From contig NZ_PGLR01000025.1 of NCBI RefSeq assembly GCF_002803095.1, positions 27,374 through 91,373 of the forward strand: a DNA stretch of 64,000 nt, written 5' to 3'. Origin of the DNA: Pseudomonas sp. ZH-FAD (GTDB lineage: Bacteria; Pseudomonadota; Gammaproteobacteria; Pseudomonadales; Pseudomonadaceae). Shown piece by piece: positions 16,975 through 26,156 of the stretch; the first letter of the stretch is position 1; each line of letters starts with the position of its first letter. The notes under the pieces are model-generated. The model had not been told where the DNA came from. It worked only from the letters and a program-made list of their open reading frames with translations, and made no database searches. The translations under genes were made by a program, and so were the position numbers.

Positions 16975-18798
16975 TCAGACCAGCGACTCGAGACTCTCGG
17001 TAAAGGCACTGGCGCCCTGCTCGGCCGAACTAAAGTTGTGGCGCATGAAGGCGAACAGCTCGCGCCCACAACCAATTTCCTGCGCAGGCCGCGCGGCCGG
17101 CTCGCGCGCTGCGAATTCGGCCTCGTCGATCTGCAGCAGCAATTCCCCCGTCGTACCATCGAGACGTATCAGATCGCCGTCACGCACCCGCGCCAGCGGC
17201 CCGCCATCGAAAGCCTCCGGGCACACATGAATGGCTGCCGGGATCTTGCCCGAGGCACCGGACATGCGCCCGTCGGTGACCAGTGCCACCTTGAAACCGC
17301 GATCCTGCAGCACGCCCAGGTAAGGCGTCATCTTGTGCAGCTCCGGCATGCCATTGCAGCGCGGCCCCTGGAAACGCACCACAGCGACGAAATCGCGCTC
17401 CAGCTTGCCGGCCTTGAAGGCTTCGACCAGATCCAACTGATCCTCGAACACCAGCGCCGGCGCTTCCACCACCTGATGCTCGGGGGCCACCGCAGACACC
17501 TTCATCACCCCACGGCCCAGGTTGCCCTGCATCAGGCGCAGGCCGCCTTCTGCCGAGAACGGCCGCGCCACGGGGCGCAGCACGCTTTCCTCGAGACTTT
17601 CGGTCGGACCGTCGCGCCAGACCAGCTTGCCGTCCTCGAGGAAGGGCTCCCGGGTGTAGCGCGACAGGCCGCGGCCGGCCACGGTGTTGACCTCTTCATG
17701 TAGCAACCCGGCGTCGAGCAGTTCGCGAATCAGGAAGGCCATGCCGCCTGCGGCCTGGAAGTGATTGATGTCAGCCTTGCCGTTGGGGTAGACGTGCGCC
17801 AGGGTCGGCACCACTTCGGACAGGTCGGCCATGTCCTGCCAGGTCAGCAGAATGCCGGCGGCACGAGCGATGGCCGGCATGTGCAGGGTGTGGTTGGTGG
17901 AGCCACCGGTGGCGTGCAGAGCGACGATGGAGTTGACCAGACAACGCTCGTCGACGATCTCGCCAATGGGCATGAACTGGCCACTCTGCTTGGTCAGGCG
18001 CGTGACCTGCTGCGCAGCTTCACGGGTCAGCGCATCACGCAGCGGCGTGCCCGGATTGATGAAGGAAGCACCCGGCAGGTGCAGGCCCATCACCTCCATC
18101 AGCAACTGGTTGGTGTTGGCGGTGCCATAGAAGGTGCAGGTACCTGGCCCGTGGTAAGCGGCCATTTCCGCAGCCAGCAGCTCGTCTCGGGTCGCCTTGC
18201 CCTCGGCATAACGCTGGCGCACATCGGCTTTCTCCTTGTTGGACAGCCCCGAGGTCATTGGCCCTGCCGGCACGAACATGGATGGCAAATGACCAAAACG
18301 CAGTGCGCCCATCACCAGCCCCGGCACGATCTTGTCGCACACCCCCAGATAAAGAGCGGCGTCGAACATGTTGTGCGACAGCGCCACGGCGGTGGACATC
18401 GCGATCACCTCACGACTGGCAATGCCCAGCTCCATGCCCGGCTCACCCTGCGTGACGCCATCGCACATGGCCGGCACGCCACCGGCGAACTGCCCCACCG
18501 AGCCCAACTCGCGAAGGGCCTGCTTGATCTGTTCGGGAAAGGTTTCGTAGGGCTGATGGGCCGACAACATGTCGTTGTAGGCAGACACGATGGCCACGTT
18601 GGCCGCATCCATCAGGCGCAGGGTCTGCTTGTCGTGACCGCTGCAACCGGCGACGCCGTGAGCGAAGTTGGCACACTGCAGCTTGCCACGTTGCGGCCCC
18701 TCACTGGCGGCCGCACGGATCATCTCAAGGTAGCGCTGGCGCGTGGCGCGGCTGCGCTCGACAAGACGTTCGGTAACTTCAACAACGCGGGGATGCAT
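16975..18798 (-). CDS. edd: 6-phosphogluconate dehydratase (Entner-Doudoroff)
   Basis: Edd converts 6-phosphogluconate to 2-keto-3-deoxy-6-phosphogluconate, the committed Entner-Doudoroff step. The 607-residue IlvD/Edd-family protein has Fe-S cluster cysteines in the contexts NFAHGVAGCSGHD, VPAMCDGVTQG and YLGVCDKIVPG, and the family motifs ALHATGGSTNH and VTDGRMSGASGKIPAAIH. It is divergent from gap, with HexR-like sites in the shared control region. No glk or eda gene follows here; the downstream neighbour is rdgC. Confidence 0.96.
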   Translation of the reverse strand: MHPRVVEVTERLVERSRATRQRYLEMIRAAASEGPQRGKLQCANFAHGVAGCSGHDKQTLRLMDAANVAIVSAYNDMLSAHQPYETFPEQIKQALRELGSVGQFAGGVPAMCDGVTQGEPGMELGIASREVIAMSTAVALSHNMFDAALYLGVCDKIVPGLVMGALRFGHLPSMFVPAGPMTSGLSNKEKADVRQRYAEGKATRDELLAAEMAAYHGPGTCTFYGTANTNQLLMEVMGLHLPGASFINPGTPLRDALTREAAQQVTRLTKQSGQFMPIGEIVDERCLVNSIVALHATGGSTNHTLHMPAIARAAGILLTWQDMADLSEVVPTLAHVYPNGKADINHFQAAGGMAFLIRELLDAGLLHEEVNTVAGRGLSRYTREPFLEDGKLVWRDGPTESLEESVLRPVARPFSAEGGLRLMQGNLGRGVMKVSAVAPEHQVVEAPALVFEDQLDLVEAFKAGKLERDFVAVVRFQGPRCNGMPELHKMTPYLGVLQDRGFKVALVTDGRMSGASGKIPAAIHVCPEAFDGGPLARVRDGDLIRLDGTTGELLLQIDEAEFAAREPAARPAQEIGCGRELFAFMRHNFSSAEQGASAFTESLESLV

Positions 18799-18828
18799 GG
18801 GAAATCTCCAGGCTAGCTTCTAGCGTCT

Positions 18829-18910
18829 GTTCGTATTTACAACAAAATACTGCCACTCAACGGGCTTGATTTCTAGAGCAATGGGAATAATCTTGTAATT
18901 ACAACAACAA
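18829..18910. promoter_or_regulatory. HexR-like operators in the edd/gap control region
   Basis: TTGT-AATTACA-ACAA (18893-18907) matches the HexR consensus TTGT-N7/8-ACAA. A second, imperfect site (TTCG-TATTTACA-ACAA) lies at 18829-18846 near edd. Such sites let HexR repress both genes until KDPG accumulates, as known in P. putida. Confidence 0.7.
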
Positions 18911-18928
18911 ATTGACGAGACCCTCACC

Positions 18929-19930
18929 ATGACACTACGCATCGCCATCAATGGCTTCGGCCGTATCGGTCGCAACGTGCTACGCGCACTCTATACCCAG
19001 AATTATCGCCAGCACCTGCAGGTCGTAGCGATCAACGATCTGGGCGACAGCGCGATCAATGCCCACCTGTTGCAATATGACAGCGTCCACGGCCATTTCC
19101 CTGAAGAAGTTAAAGTGGACGGCGAAAGCCTGTGGATCAAGGGTGACCGCATCGCCGTCAGCGCCATTCGCAATCCGGCCGAGCTGCCCTGGAAAACTCA
19201 TCAGGTCGATGTGGTGCTCGAATGCACCGGGCTGTTCACTGAACGTGACAAGGCCGCCGCGCACCTCGCGGCCGGCGCACGCAAGGTGCTGATCTCCGCG
19301 CCTGCCAAGGGTGCCGATGCCACCGTAGTGTATGGCGTCAACGAGCAGGTACTGACGCCTGACATGCAGATCATCTCCAACGCCTCTTGCACCACCAACT
19401 GCCTGGCGCCGGTGGCGCAGGTGCTGCATCGCGAACTGGGCATCGAACAGGGGCTGATGACCACCATTCACGCCTATACCAACGACCAGAACCTGTCCGA
19501 CGTTTACCACAGCGATTTGTACCGTGCGCGTTCAGCGACCCAGTCGATGATCCCGACCAAGACCGGTGCCGCCGAAGCGGTCGGTCTGGTGCTGCCGGAG
19601 CTGGCCGGCAAGCTCACCGGCATGGCGGTTCGGGTGCCGGTGATCAACGTCTCGCTGGTCGACCTGACGCTGCAGGTCAAGCGCGAGACCACTGCCGAGG
19701 AAGTCAACGCCCTGCTCAAGGCCGCCAGCGAGAAGTCCCCGGTGCTGGGCTACAACGCGCTGCCGCTGGTGTCCTGCGACTTCAACCACAACCCGTTGTC
19801 ATCGATCTTCGATGCCAACCACACCAAGGTCAGCGGCAAGCTGCTCAAGGTCATGGCCTGGTATGACAACGAGTGGGGCTTCTCCAACCGCATGCTGGAC
19901 AACTGCCTGGTCCTGGCCCGCCTGCACTGA
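18929..19930 (+). CDS. gap: Glyceraldehyde-3-phosphate dehydrogenase (type I)
   Basis: A 333-residue cytoplasmic enzyme that oxidises glyceraldehyde-3-phosphate to 1,3-bisphosphoglycerate with NAD. It shows the nucleotide-binding NGFGRIGRNVLRA, the catalytic Cys154 in SNASCTTNCLAP, the His in TTIHAYTNDQ, and the C-terminal WYDNEWGFSNR. It sits opposite edd with HexR-like operators between them, as for the glycolytic gap-1 of P. putida. mgsA follows 13 bp later. Confidence 0.96.
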   Translation: MTLRIAINGFGRIGRNVLRALYTQNYRQHLQVVAINDLGDSAINAHLLQYDSVHGHFPEEVKVDGESLWIKGDRIAVSAIRNPAELPWKTHQVDVVLECTGLFTERDKAAAHLAAGARKVLISAPAKGADATVVYGVNEQVLTPDMQIISNASCTTNCLAPVAQVLHRELGIEQGLMTTIHAYTNDQNLSDVYHSDLYRARSATQSMIPTKTGAAEAVGLVLPELAGKLTGMAVRVPVINVSLVDLTLQVKRETTAEEVNALLKAASEKSPVLGYNALPLVSCDFNHNPLSSIFDANHTKVSGKLLKVMAWYDNEWGFSNRMLDNCLVLARLH

Positions 19931-19943
19931 ACGAGGAGGCTCG

Positions 19944-20408
19944 ATGAGCCGTATCAGCTTCACCCATGCCCAATTGCCGGCGCGCAAGCGCATCGCCCTG
20001 GTGGCGCACGACCACTGCAAAGGCTTCCTGCTGGACTGGTGCGAGCGTCAGCGCGACAAGCTGGCTCGCCATGAACTGGTGGCCACTGGCACCACCGGCC
20101 TGCTTCTGAGCAAGCGTCTGGATTTGCCGGTGGAAAGCATGATCAGCGGCCCGCTGGGCGGCGACCAGCAGATCGGCGCGCGCATCGCCGAACAGCGCGT
20201 GGACATGCTGGTGTTCTTCTGGGACCCCTTCGAGCCACAGCCACACGACCCGGATATCAAGGCCCTGCTGCGCGTGGCGGCGGTATGGAACATCCCGGTA
20301 GCCTGCAACGAGAGCAGCGCCGACTACATGCTCAGCAGCAGCCTGCTGGAGCAGCAGCACGAATACCGTATTCCTGACTATCAGGCGTACCTGGCGGCAC
20401 GCGGCTAG
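19944..20408 (+). CDS. mgsA: Methylglyoxal synthase
   Basis: MgsA converts dihydroxyacetone phosphate to methylglyoxal and phosphate, a bypass used when phosphate is short or triose phosphates build up. The 154-residue protein has the N-terminal IALVAHDHCK, the phosphate-binding GTTGLLL, the catalytic SGPLGGDQQIGA and VFFWDPFEPQPHDPD, and a conserved His near 19. GAGGAGG lies seven bases upstream of ATG 19944. The gene is probably cotranscribed with gap. Its TAG stop falls inside the terminal repeat of the element that follows. Confidence 0.95.
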   Translation: MSRISFTHAQLPARKRIALVAHDHCKGFLLDWCERQRDKLARHELVATGTTGLLLSKRLDLPVESMISGPLGGDQQIGARIAEQRVDMLVFFWDPFEPQPHDPDIKALLRVAAVWNIPVACNESSADYMLSSSLLEQQHEYRIPDYQAYLAARG

Positions 20409-20582
20409 CAGGCCATTGAAAAACTACCTGCGTTGGCAATACTGCGTTAAAAACGGCCTCAAAATGCTCATTTACAACTCGTAAACCCGAGTGCGGGCCC
20501 AGTGCCTTTTTCGGCCGTTTTTGCGGGGCCGCCATCGGTATTGTCTTGCCTGCCTCGCCGACGTTTTTCAACGGCCTGCTAG
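20405..20582. mobile_element. MITE-like element with 20-bp terminal inverted repeats
   Basis: A 178-bp non-coding unit bounded by CTAGCAGGCCATTGAAAAAC (20405-20424) and its inverse at 20563-20582, matching 19 of 20. An internal inverted repeat (AAAAACGGCC and GGCCGTTTTT) flanks the core. Both neighbouring genes, mgsA and arfB, use TAG stops within the repeat tips. A related core without these ends occurs at 32231-32320. It has no coding capacity and would need a transposase in trans, if it is mobile. Confidence 0.75.
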
Positions 20583-20998
20583 AAATCCACCTTGCCCCGC
20601 CCCGCCTTGATCACCCCTCGCTTGCTCTTGCCGTCCAGACGGCGCTTTTTCGAGCCGAGGGTCGGTTTGGTCGGACGGCGTTTCTTTTCCACCTTGCCGG
20701 CGCTGCGGATCAACTCGGCAAGACGCTCGAGGGCGTCGGCGCGATTCTGCTCCTGAGTGCGGTACTGCTGCGCCTTGATGATCACCACCCCGTCGGCGGT
20801 GATACGGCTGTCGGCAAGCGTCAGCAGGCGCTCCTTGTAAAAGGGCGGCAACGACGAAGCCTGGCTGTCGAAACGCAGGTGCACGGCGCTGGACACCTTG
20901 TTGACGTTCTGCCCACCGGCGCCCTGGGCGCGGATGGCGGTCAGTTCGATTTCATCATCGGGAAGGTGAACACTGTTGGAGACGATCAGCATGGCCAT
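20579..20998 (-). CDS. arfB: Alternative ribosome-rescue factor ArfB (YaeJ)
   Basis: A 139-residue release-factor-like peptidyl-tRNA hydrolase that frees stalled ribosomes. It has the catalytic GGQ at 28-30 (RAQGAGGQNVNK), the domain following it (SSAVHLRFD), and a lysine/arginine-rich C-terminal tail (KKRRPTKP, KSKRGVIKAGRGK), which reads the empty mRNA channel. ATG 20998 is chosen; ATG 20992 would shorten it by two residues. It is convergent with mgsA across the inverted-repeat element. Confidence 0.93.
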   Translation of the reverse strand: MAMLIVSNSVHLPDDEIELTAIRAQGAGGQNVNKVSSAVHLRFDSQASSLPPFYKERLLTLADSRITADGVVIIKAQQYRTQEQNRADALERLAELIRSAGKVEKKRRPTKPTLGSKKRRLDGKSKRGVIKAGRGKVDF

Positions 20999-21123
20999 GA
21001 TTTCTTGAAAGGCATGGGCATCAGAATACCCGCCGCAGCTGTAATCTTTGCTTGAAATTTCCCCACGGCATTCGCTCGGCACCTCGGCTAACGTAGCGGC
21101 CTGTCTTTTTTCGGAAGCACTCG

Positions 21124-22188
21124 ATGGACTCCATAACCCAGGCGGTACTCGGCGCCAGCATCCAGGGCGCATTGCTCGGTCGCTGGCAAGGGCGCAAGGC
21201 GCTGCTCTACGGCGCGATGCTCGCCACCGTTCCCGATCTGGACGTGGTCATGGAATACGGCGATGCCGTGGCCAACATGACCTACCATCGCGGTTTCAGC
21301 CACTCGCTGTTCGTCCTCAGCGGCTTTGCCCTGCTGCTGACCTGGCTGGCCAGGCGCTTTCGCCCTCACCCCGGTTACTCGGCCAATCGCCTGCTGCTGA
21401 CGCTATGGCTGGTGCTGATCACCCATCCTTTGCTGGACGCCTTCACCAGCTACGGTACCCAGCTGTTCTGGCCGCTGATGCCGACACCCACGGCCTGGTC
21501 CAGCCTGTTCATCATCGACCCGATGTATACCGTGCCGCTGATCGCAGCGGTGGTGATCAGCCTGTTCACCGGCCTGCGCGAGCAGAGTTGGCGCGTACCG
21601 GCCGTGGCGCTGGCCGTATCGACGCTGTACATCGGTTTCAGCCTGGCCGGCAAATTCATGGCCGAGCAGCGCGTGGAACGCGAGCTGGCGCGCCAGGGCA
21701 TCCAGGCCGAACAGCTGTTCACTACGCCGACGCCACTCAACACCCTGCTGTGGCGCGTCATCGTGCTCGATGGCGAGGACTACCACGAAGCCCTGGTCGG
21801 CTGGTTCGATGATAAGCCGCCGCAACTGCAACGCCTGCCGCGCGGCACGCACCTGCGCGAGCAACTGACGGACTCGCCCATGCACCAGCGGCTGGAGTGG
21901 TTCACCGGCGGCGTGCTGCGCTACGACCAGGTGGGTGAGCGTTTGATCGTCACCGATCTGCGTCTGGGCATGACCGGTTTTCATCCCTTCCGCTTCGACT
22001 TCGCCCACCTGCAGGACGGCCAATGGCAGGTGCACAAGCACATCGACCGACTACCCTTCGAACGCGGCGAAGCCGAACATCTGGCCCTGCTGTTCAAGCG
22101 CATCTGGCAACCGCAGCTGGAGATTCCACTGCTGGCCTGGGCCGGCGAGTTACAGAAACCGCTTTTAACTGAGACTCGCTCGCACTGA
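21124..22188 (+). CDS. YdjM-type membrane protein (metal-dependent hydrolase family)
   Basis: A 354-residue inner-membrane protein. It has the family opening MDSITQAVLGASIQGALLG, the metal-binding-like VPDLDVV, and HRGFSHSLF (the HxxxxH block), then four or five hydrophobic helices up to about residue 175. A soluble C-terminal domain of about 170 residues follows. The family is called LexA-binding/metal-dependent hydrolase in annotations, but a reaction has not been shown to my knowledge. It is divergent from arfB. Confidence 0.85.
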   Translation: MDSITQAVLGASIQGALLGRWQGRKALLYGAMLATVPDLDVVMEYGDAVANMTYHRGFSHSLFVLSGFALLLTWLARRFRPHPGYSANRLLLTLWLVLITHPLLDAFTSYGTQLFWPLMPTPTAWSSLFIIDPMYTVPLIAAVVISLFTGLREQSWRVPAVALAVSTLYIGFSLAGKFMAEQRVERELARQGIQAEQLFTTPTPLNTLLWRVIVLDGEDYHEALVGWFDDKPPQLQRLPRGTHLREQLTDSPMHQRLEWFTGGVLRYDQVGERLIVTDLRLGMTGFHPFRFDFAHLQDGQWQVHKHIDRLPFERGEAEHLALLFKRIWQPQLEIPLLAWAGELQKPLLTETRSH

Positions 22189-22234
22189 CAGCGTTACTAT
22201 CGGCGTCCACTCCTATTGAGGCAGGACGCCTGCA

Positions 22235-24070
22235 ATGCTGTTTCGCCGCTTCGAATCCCTGATCGACGTCTTCAAACCAAGCCCCGACGTCGCCCCGCCA
22301 ACCGGCATGCTGCGCTTCTACGGCCACTACCTGAAACAGGTGTGGCCACTGATGCTGGCGGTGCTGATCATCGGCTTCTTCGCCGCCCTGATCGAGGTCG
22401 CACTGTTCAGCTTCCTCGGCCAGTTGATCGACATGGCCCAGGCCAGCACGGATGCCAGCAGCTTCTTCAGCGCGCACCAGAACGAGCTGCTGTGGATGCT
22501 GCTGGTGGCGCTGATCATCCGCCCCGTGGTGTTCGGCCTGCACAACCTGCTCACGCACCAGGCAGTCAATCCGGGCCTGACCAACCTGATTCGCTGGCAG
22601 AACCACCGCTACGTGCTCAAACAGAGCCTGAGCTTCTTCCAGAACGACTTCGCCGGGCGCATCGCCCAGCGCGTGATGCAGACCGGTCCTTCGCTACGTG
22701 ACTCGGCCATGCAGGTGATCGACGCACTGTGGCATGTAGTGGTCTATGCCGGCAGCGCGCTGTACCTGTTCGCCGCCGCCGATCTGCGCCTGGTGGTGCC
22801 GCTGTCGTTGTGGATAGTCGGCTACAGCGCGGCGCTCTGGTACTTCGTGCCGCGCATCAAGGCGCGCTCGGCCGCCGCGTCCTCGGCGCGCTCGAAGGTC
22901 ATGGGGCGCGTGGTCGATGGTTACAGCAACATCGCCACGCTCAAGCTGTTCGCCCACTCGCAGGAAGAGGAAAGCTACGCCCGCGAAGCCATGCAGGATC
23001 TGCTCGACAAGTTCCGCCTGCAGTCACGCACCATCACAGCCCTGGATTTTCTTATCACCTGCCTGAACGGCGTACTGATCGTCGGCACCGGTGCCCTGGC
23101 CCTGTGGCTGTGGAGCCAATCGCTGATCACCACCGGCGCCATCGCCCTGGCGCTGGGCCTGGTGATCCGCATCAACAACATGGCCGAATGGATCATGTGG
23201 GTGGTCAACGGCATCTTCGAGAACGTCGGCACCGTGCAGGACGGCATGCAGAGCATCGTGCAGCCACGCCAGGTACTCGACCGCACCGACGCCAAGCCGA
23301 TCCAGGTGCAGCAGGGCAGCGTGCGCTTCGACGACATCCACTTCCACTACGGTAAGCGCGGCGGCGTGATCGCCGGCCTCAGCATCGATATTCGCCCCGG
23401 CGAGAAGATCGGCCTGGTCGGCCCCTCCGGCGCCGGCAAGTCGACCCTGGTCAACCTGCTGCTACGCCTCTATGACCTGGAAAGCGGCCGCATCCTGATC
23501 GACGATCAGGATATCGCCACGGTGACCCAGGAGAGCCTGCGCGCCAACATCGGCGTGGTGACCCAGGACACCTCACTGCTGCACCGCTCGATCCGCGACA
23601 ACCTGCGCTATGGCAAGCCCGCGGCCAGCGACGAGGAGCTGTGGGAGGCGGTACGCAAGGCCCGCGCCGATGCCTTCATCCCCACCCTCGATGACAGCCA
23701 GGGCGGCCGTGGCATGGATGCGCAGGTCGGTGAACGCGGCGTGAAGCTGTCCGGCGGTCAGCGCCAGCGCATCGCCATCGCCCGCGTACTGCTCAAGGAC
23801 GCGCCGATCCTGGTGCTGGACGAAGCCACCTCGGCACTGGACTCGGAAGTGGAAGCGGCCATTCAGGAAAGCCTGGATAGCCTGATGGAAGGCAAGACGG
23901 TGATCGCCATCGCCCACCGCCTGTCGACCATCGCACGGATGGATCGCCTGGTGGTGATCGACCAGGGGCAGGTCATCGAAACCGGCACCCACGCCGAGCT
24001 GATCGCCCACGGCGGTCTGTATGCACGCCTGTGGCAGCATCAGACCGGCGGTTTTGTCGGGGTGGAGTGA
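22235..24070 (+). CDS. ABC exporter, fused membrane and ATPase domains
   Basis: A 611-residue half-transporter of the MsbA/multidrug type. Six transmembrane helices occupy about residues 30-320. The ATPase follows with Walker A (GPSGAGKST), the Q-loop (VTQDTSLLHR), the signature LSGGQRQRIAIARVL and Walker B (ILVLDEATSALDS). It probably works as a homodimer exporting a lipid or drug; the substrate is not evident. RBS AGGAC precedes the ATG. It follows the YdjM-like gene by 46 bp and may share its transcript. Confidence 0.92.
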   Translation: MLFRRFESLIDVFKPSPDVAPPTGMLRFYGHYLKQVWPLMLAVLIIGFFAALIEVALFSFLGQLIDMAQASTDASSFFSAHQNELLWMLLVALIIRPVVFGLHNLLTHQAVNPGLTNLIRWQNHRYVLKQSLSFFQNDFAGRIAQRVMQTGPSLRDSAMQVIDALWHVVVYAGSALYLFAAADLRLVVPLSLWIVGYSAALWYFVPRIKARSAAASSARSKVMGRVVDGYSNIATLKLFAHSQEEESYAREAMQDLLDKFRLQSRTITALDFLITCLNGVLIVGTGALALWLWSQSLITTGAIALALGLVIRINNMAEWIMWVVNGIFENVGTVQDGMQSIVQPRQVLDRTDAKPIQVQQGSVRFDDIHFHYGKRGGVIAGLSIDIRPGEKIGLVGPSGAGKSTLVNLLLRLYDLESGRILIDDQDIATVTQESLRANIGVVTQDTSLLHRSIRDNLRYGKPAASDEELWEAVRKARADAFIPTLDDSQGGRGMDAQVGERGVKLSGGQRQRIAIARVLLKDAPILVLDEATSALDSEVEAAIQESLDSLMEGKTVIAIAHRLSTIARMDRLVVIDQGQVIETGTHAELIAHGGLYARLWQHQTGGFVGVE

Positions 24071-24072
24071 AA

Positions 24073-24121
24073 CTGTGGGAGGGCTTAAGCCGCGACTCGC
24101 CGCTAAAGCGCCTCCCACAAC
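24073..24121. repeat. REP-type palindrome
   Basis: CTGTGGGAGGGCTTAAGCCG and an inverted GCGCCTCCCACAACAG bracket a central CGACTCGCCG. It lies between the ABC exporter and the convergent helicase gene and may serve as a transcription boundary. Confidence 0.65.
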
Positions 24122-24128
24122 AGCCTAC

Positions 24129-25454
24129 TTACTCCGCAGCCGGCTTCTTGCGCTTGAGCGGCGCGCTGCCATCGGCGCTGACCAGCACTGAAGGCTTGCC
24201 AGCCGGGCGCGGGCCGGTCTTGCGCTTGGACGCGGTGGCTTTCTTCGGGTCTTTCTTCTCGGTCTTTTTCTTCTTGCTGCCAGCGGCCTTGCCTGAGGCC
24301 TTGAGATTCTTCGGCCCCTGGTAGACGCCTTTCAGCTCCTTGATGGTGCGACGCTCGAAACGCTGCTTGAGGTAGCGCTCGATGCTCGACATCAGGTTCC
24401 AATCGGTGTGGCAGATCAGCGATACCGCCAGGCCTTCGCCGCCGGCACGGCCGGTACGACCGATGCGGTGCACGTACTCGTCGCCGGAACGCGGCATGTC
24501 GAAGTTGATCACCAGATCCAGGCCTTCGACGTCCAGACCGCGCGCGGCCACGTCGGTGGCCACCAGGACCTTGACTGCTCCCTGGCGTAGGCGGTCGATG
24601 GCCAGCTTGCGATCCTTCTGGTCTTTCTCGCCATGTAGCACGAAAGCCTTGATCCCGGCGGTCACCAGCTTGCCGTAGAGACGATCGGCCTGCACACGGG
24701 TGTTGGTGAAGACGATGGCCTTGTCATAGGCCTCGTTGGTCAGCAACCAGTCGACCAGTTGTTCCTTGTGGTAGTTATGGTCGGCCGTGATGATCTGCTG
24801 GCGGGTACCCTCATTGAGCTGGCTGACGCTGTTGAGCATCAGGTGCTGCGGGTCCTTGAGCACCTTGGCGACCATCTCGCGCAGGCCATTGCCGCCGGTG
24901 GTAGCGGAGAACAGCAGGGTCTGATGCGGGCCGCAGGCTTCAGCCAGGCGCTGGGCGTCCTCGGCGAAGCCCATGTCGAGCATGCGGTCGGCCTCGTCAA
25001 ACACCAGCACCTCGACCTCGTTCAGCGGCAGGTTGCCGGCGTTGGCGTGCTCGATCAGACGACCCGGCGTGCCGATCAGAATATCGATCTTGCGCATCAT
25101 CGCGGCTTGCACCTTGAAGTCCTCGCCACCGGTCACCAGGCCGGCCTTGAGGAAGGTGAACTGAGCGAAGCGTTCGACTTCCTTCAGCGTCTGCTGCGCC
25201 AACTCGCGGGTCGGTAACAGGATCAGTGCACGAATGCTCACGCGCTGCTGCGAGCTGCCATCACCGAGCAGGCGATTGAGCAACGGCAGGACGAAAGCGG
25301 CGGTCTTGCCACTGCCGGTCTGGGCGATCACCCGCAGGTCCTTGCCCTCCAGCGCAGGCGGAATCGCTGCCGCCTGCACCGGAGTAGGCTCGACGAAATT
25401 AAGCTCGGCCACGGCTTTCAGCAGGCGTTCATGCAGGGCGAATTGGGCAAACAC
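24129..25454 (-). CDS. DEAD-box RNA helicase, SrmB-like
   Basis: A 441-residue ATP-dependent RNA helicase. Visible motifs are the Q region (FVEPTPVQAAAIP), Walker A (AQTGSGKT), PTRELA, GTPGR, DEAD in VLVFDEADRMLDMGFAEDA, SAT, and HRIGRTGRAG. The VLVFDEADRMLDMGF stretch recalls E. coli SrmB, a ribosome-assembly helicase. A lysine-rich tail (about 385-441) probably binds RNA. The start is GTG at 25454, with GAGGT nine bases upstream. Which Pseudomonas helicase it corresponds to is uncertain. Confidence 0.9.
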   Translation of the reverse strand: MFAQFALHERLLKAVAELNFVEPTPVQAAAIPPALEGKDLRVIAQTGSGKTAAFVLPLLNRLLGDGSSQQRVSIRALILLPTRELAQQTLKEVERFAQFTFLKAGLVTGGEDFKVQAAMMRKIDILIGTPGRLIEHANAGNLPLNEVEVLVFDEADRMLDMGFAEDAQRLAEACGPHQTLLFSATTGGNGLREMVAKVLKDPQHLMLNSVSQLNEGTRQQIITADHNYHKEQLVDWLLTNEAYDKAIVFTNTRVQADRLYGKLVTAGIKAFVLHGEKDQKDRKLAIDRLRQGAVKVLVATDVAARGLDVEGLDLVINFDMPRSGDEYVHRIGRTGRAGGEGLAVSLICHTDWNLMSSIERYLKQRFERRTIKELKGVYQGPKNLKASGKAAGSKKKKTEKKDPKKATASKRKTGPRPAGKPSVLVSADGSAPLKRKKPAAE

Positions 25455-25653
25455 GGGGGCACTACCTCAAAGAAATCGACAAAACGATGCATAGCCTAAC
25501 GGTTTCCGCCGTCGGGGCCGAATTTCTTTGCATGAAACTCGCGTTCAGGCGACGACGGACGGCTGTCTGGAGTCGCTATCCGGCAGGAGCGGGCCGGAAC
25601 CGGGAGCACGCGCCGGATATCCAATCTGCATCCACCCGAAGAGCACTGCCCCC

Positions 25654-26058
25654 ATGCCCATGAAATCCCAGACCACTCTCAGTATCGGCCTGTGCATCCT
25701 CTTGGCCGCATCGCCAGTGCTTGCCAACCCGCCTCCTGGCAAAGGCAAACCGGGCCAGCATGATGGCGTCCAGATCGATCTGCGCGGCCCGACCGTGGAT
25801 GTTGGAAGGGTGCGCATCATCCTCGGCGACAATCGCCAGTTGATCGGCCCGACCTCCTCCCTGCCACCGGGCATCGCCAAGAATCTGGCCCGCGGCAAAC
25901 CACTGCCACCGGGTATCGCCAAGAACTTCGACAGCCGCCTGATCTCGCGCCTGCCCTATTACGAGGGCTACGAATGGAAGCAGATTGGCCGTGACGTGGT
26001 GCTGGTCGCCATCGCGACCGGGATCGTCTACGAAATCCTGCGCAACGTTCTCGACTGA
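25654..26058 (+). CDS. CigR-family (RcnB-like) envelope protein
   Basis: A 134-residue protein with a signal peptide (about 25 residues ending VLANPPPG), a short Gly/Lys/Pro segment, and the repeat LPPGIAKN found twice (residues 69-76 and 87-94), typical of the CigR/RcnB family. The C-terminus has one hydrophobic helix (VVLVAIATGIVYEIL). Salmonella CigR is an anti-virulence factor; this homologue's role is unknown. ATG 25654 is used; ATG 25660 is an alternative. Confidence 0.82.
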   Translation: MPMKSQTTLSIGLCILLAASPVLANPPPGKGKPGQHDGVQIDLRGPTVDVGRVRIILGDNRQLIGPTSSLPPGIAKNLARGKPLPPGIAKNFDSRLISRLPYYEGYEWKQIGRDVVLVAIATGIVYEILRNVLD

Positions 26059-26156
26059 GAGACTATCGCGCGGCCATCCGACAAGCGGTACGGCGCGCGA
26101 CGAACTTGTCTCGGCGGCACCACTCCAATTTTCAGATGGCCCGCCGAGGTGCAATG

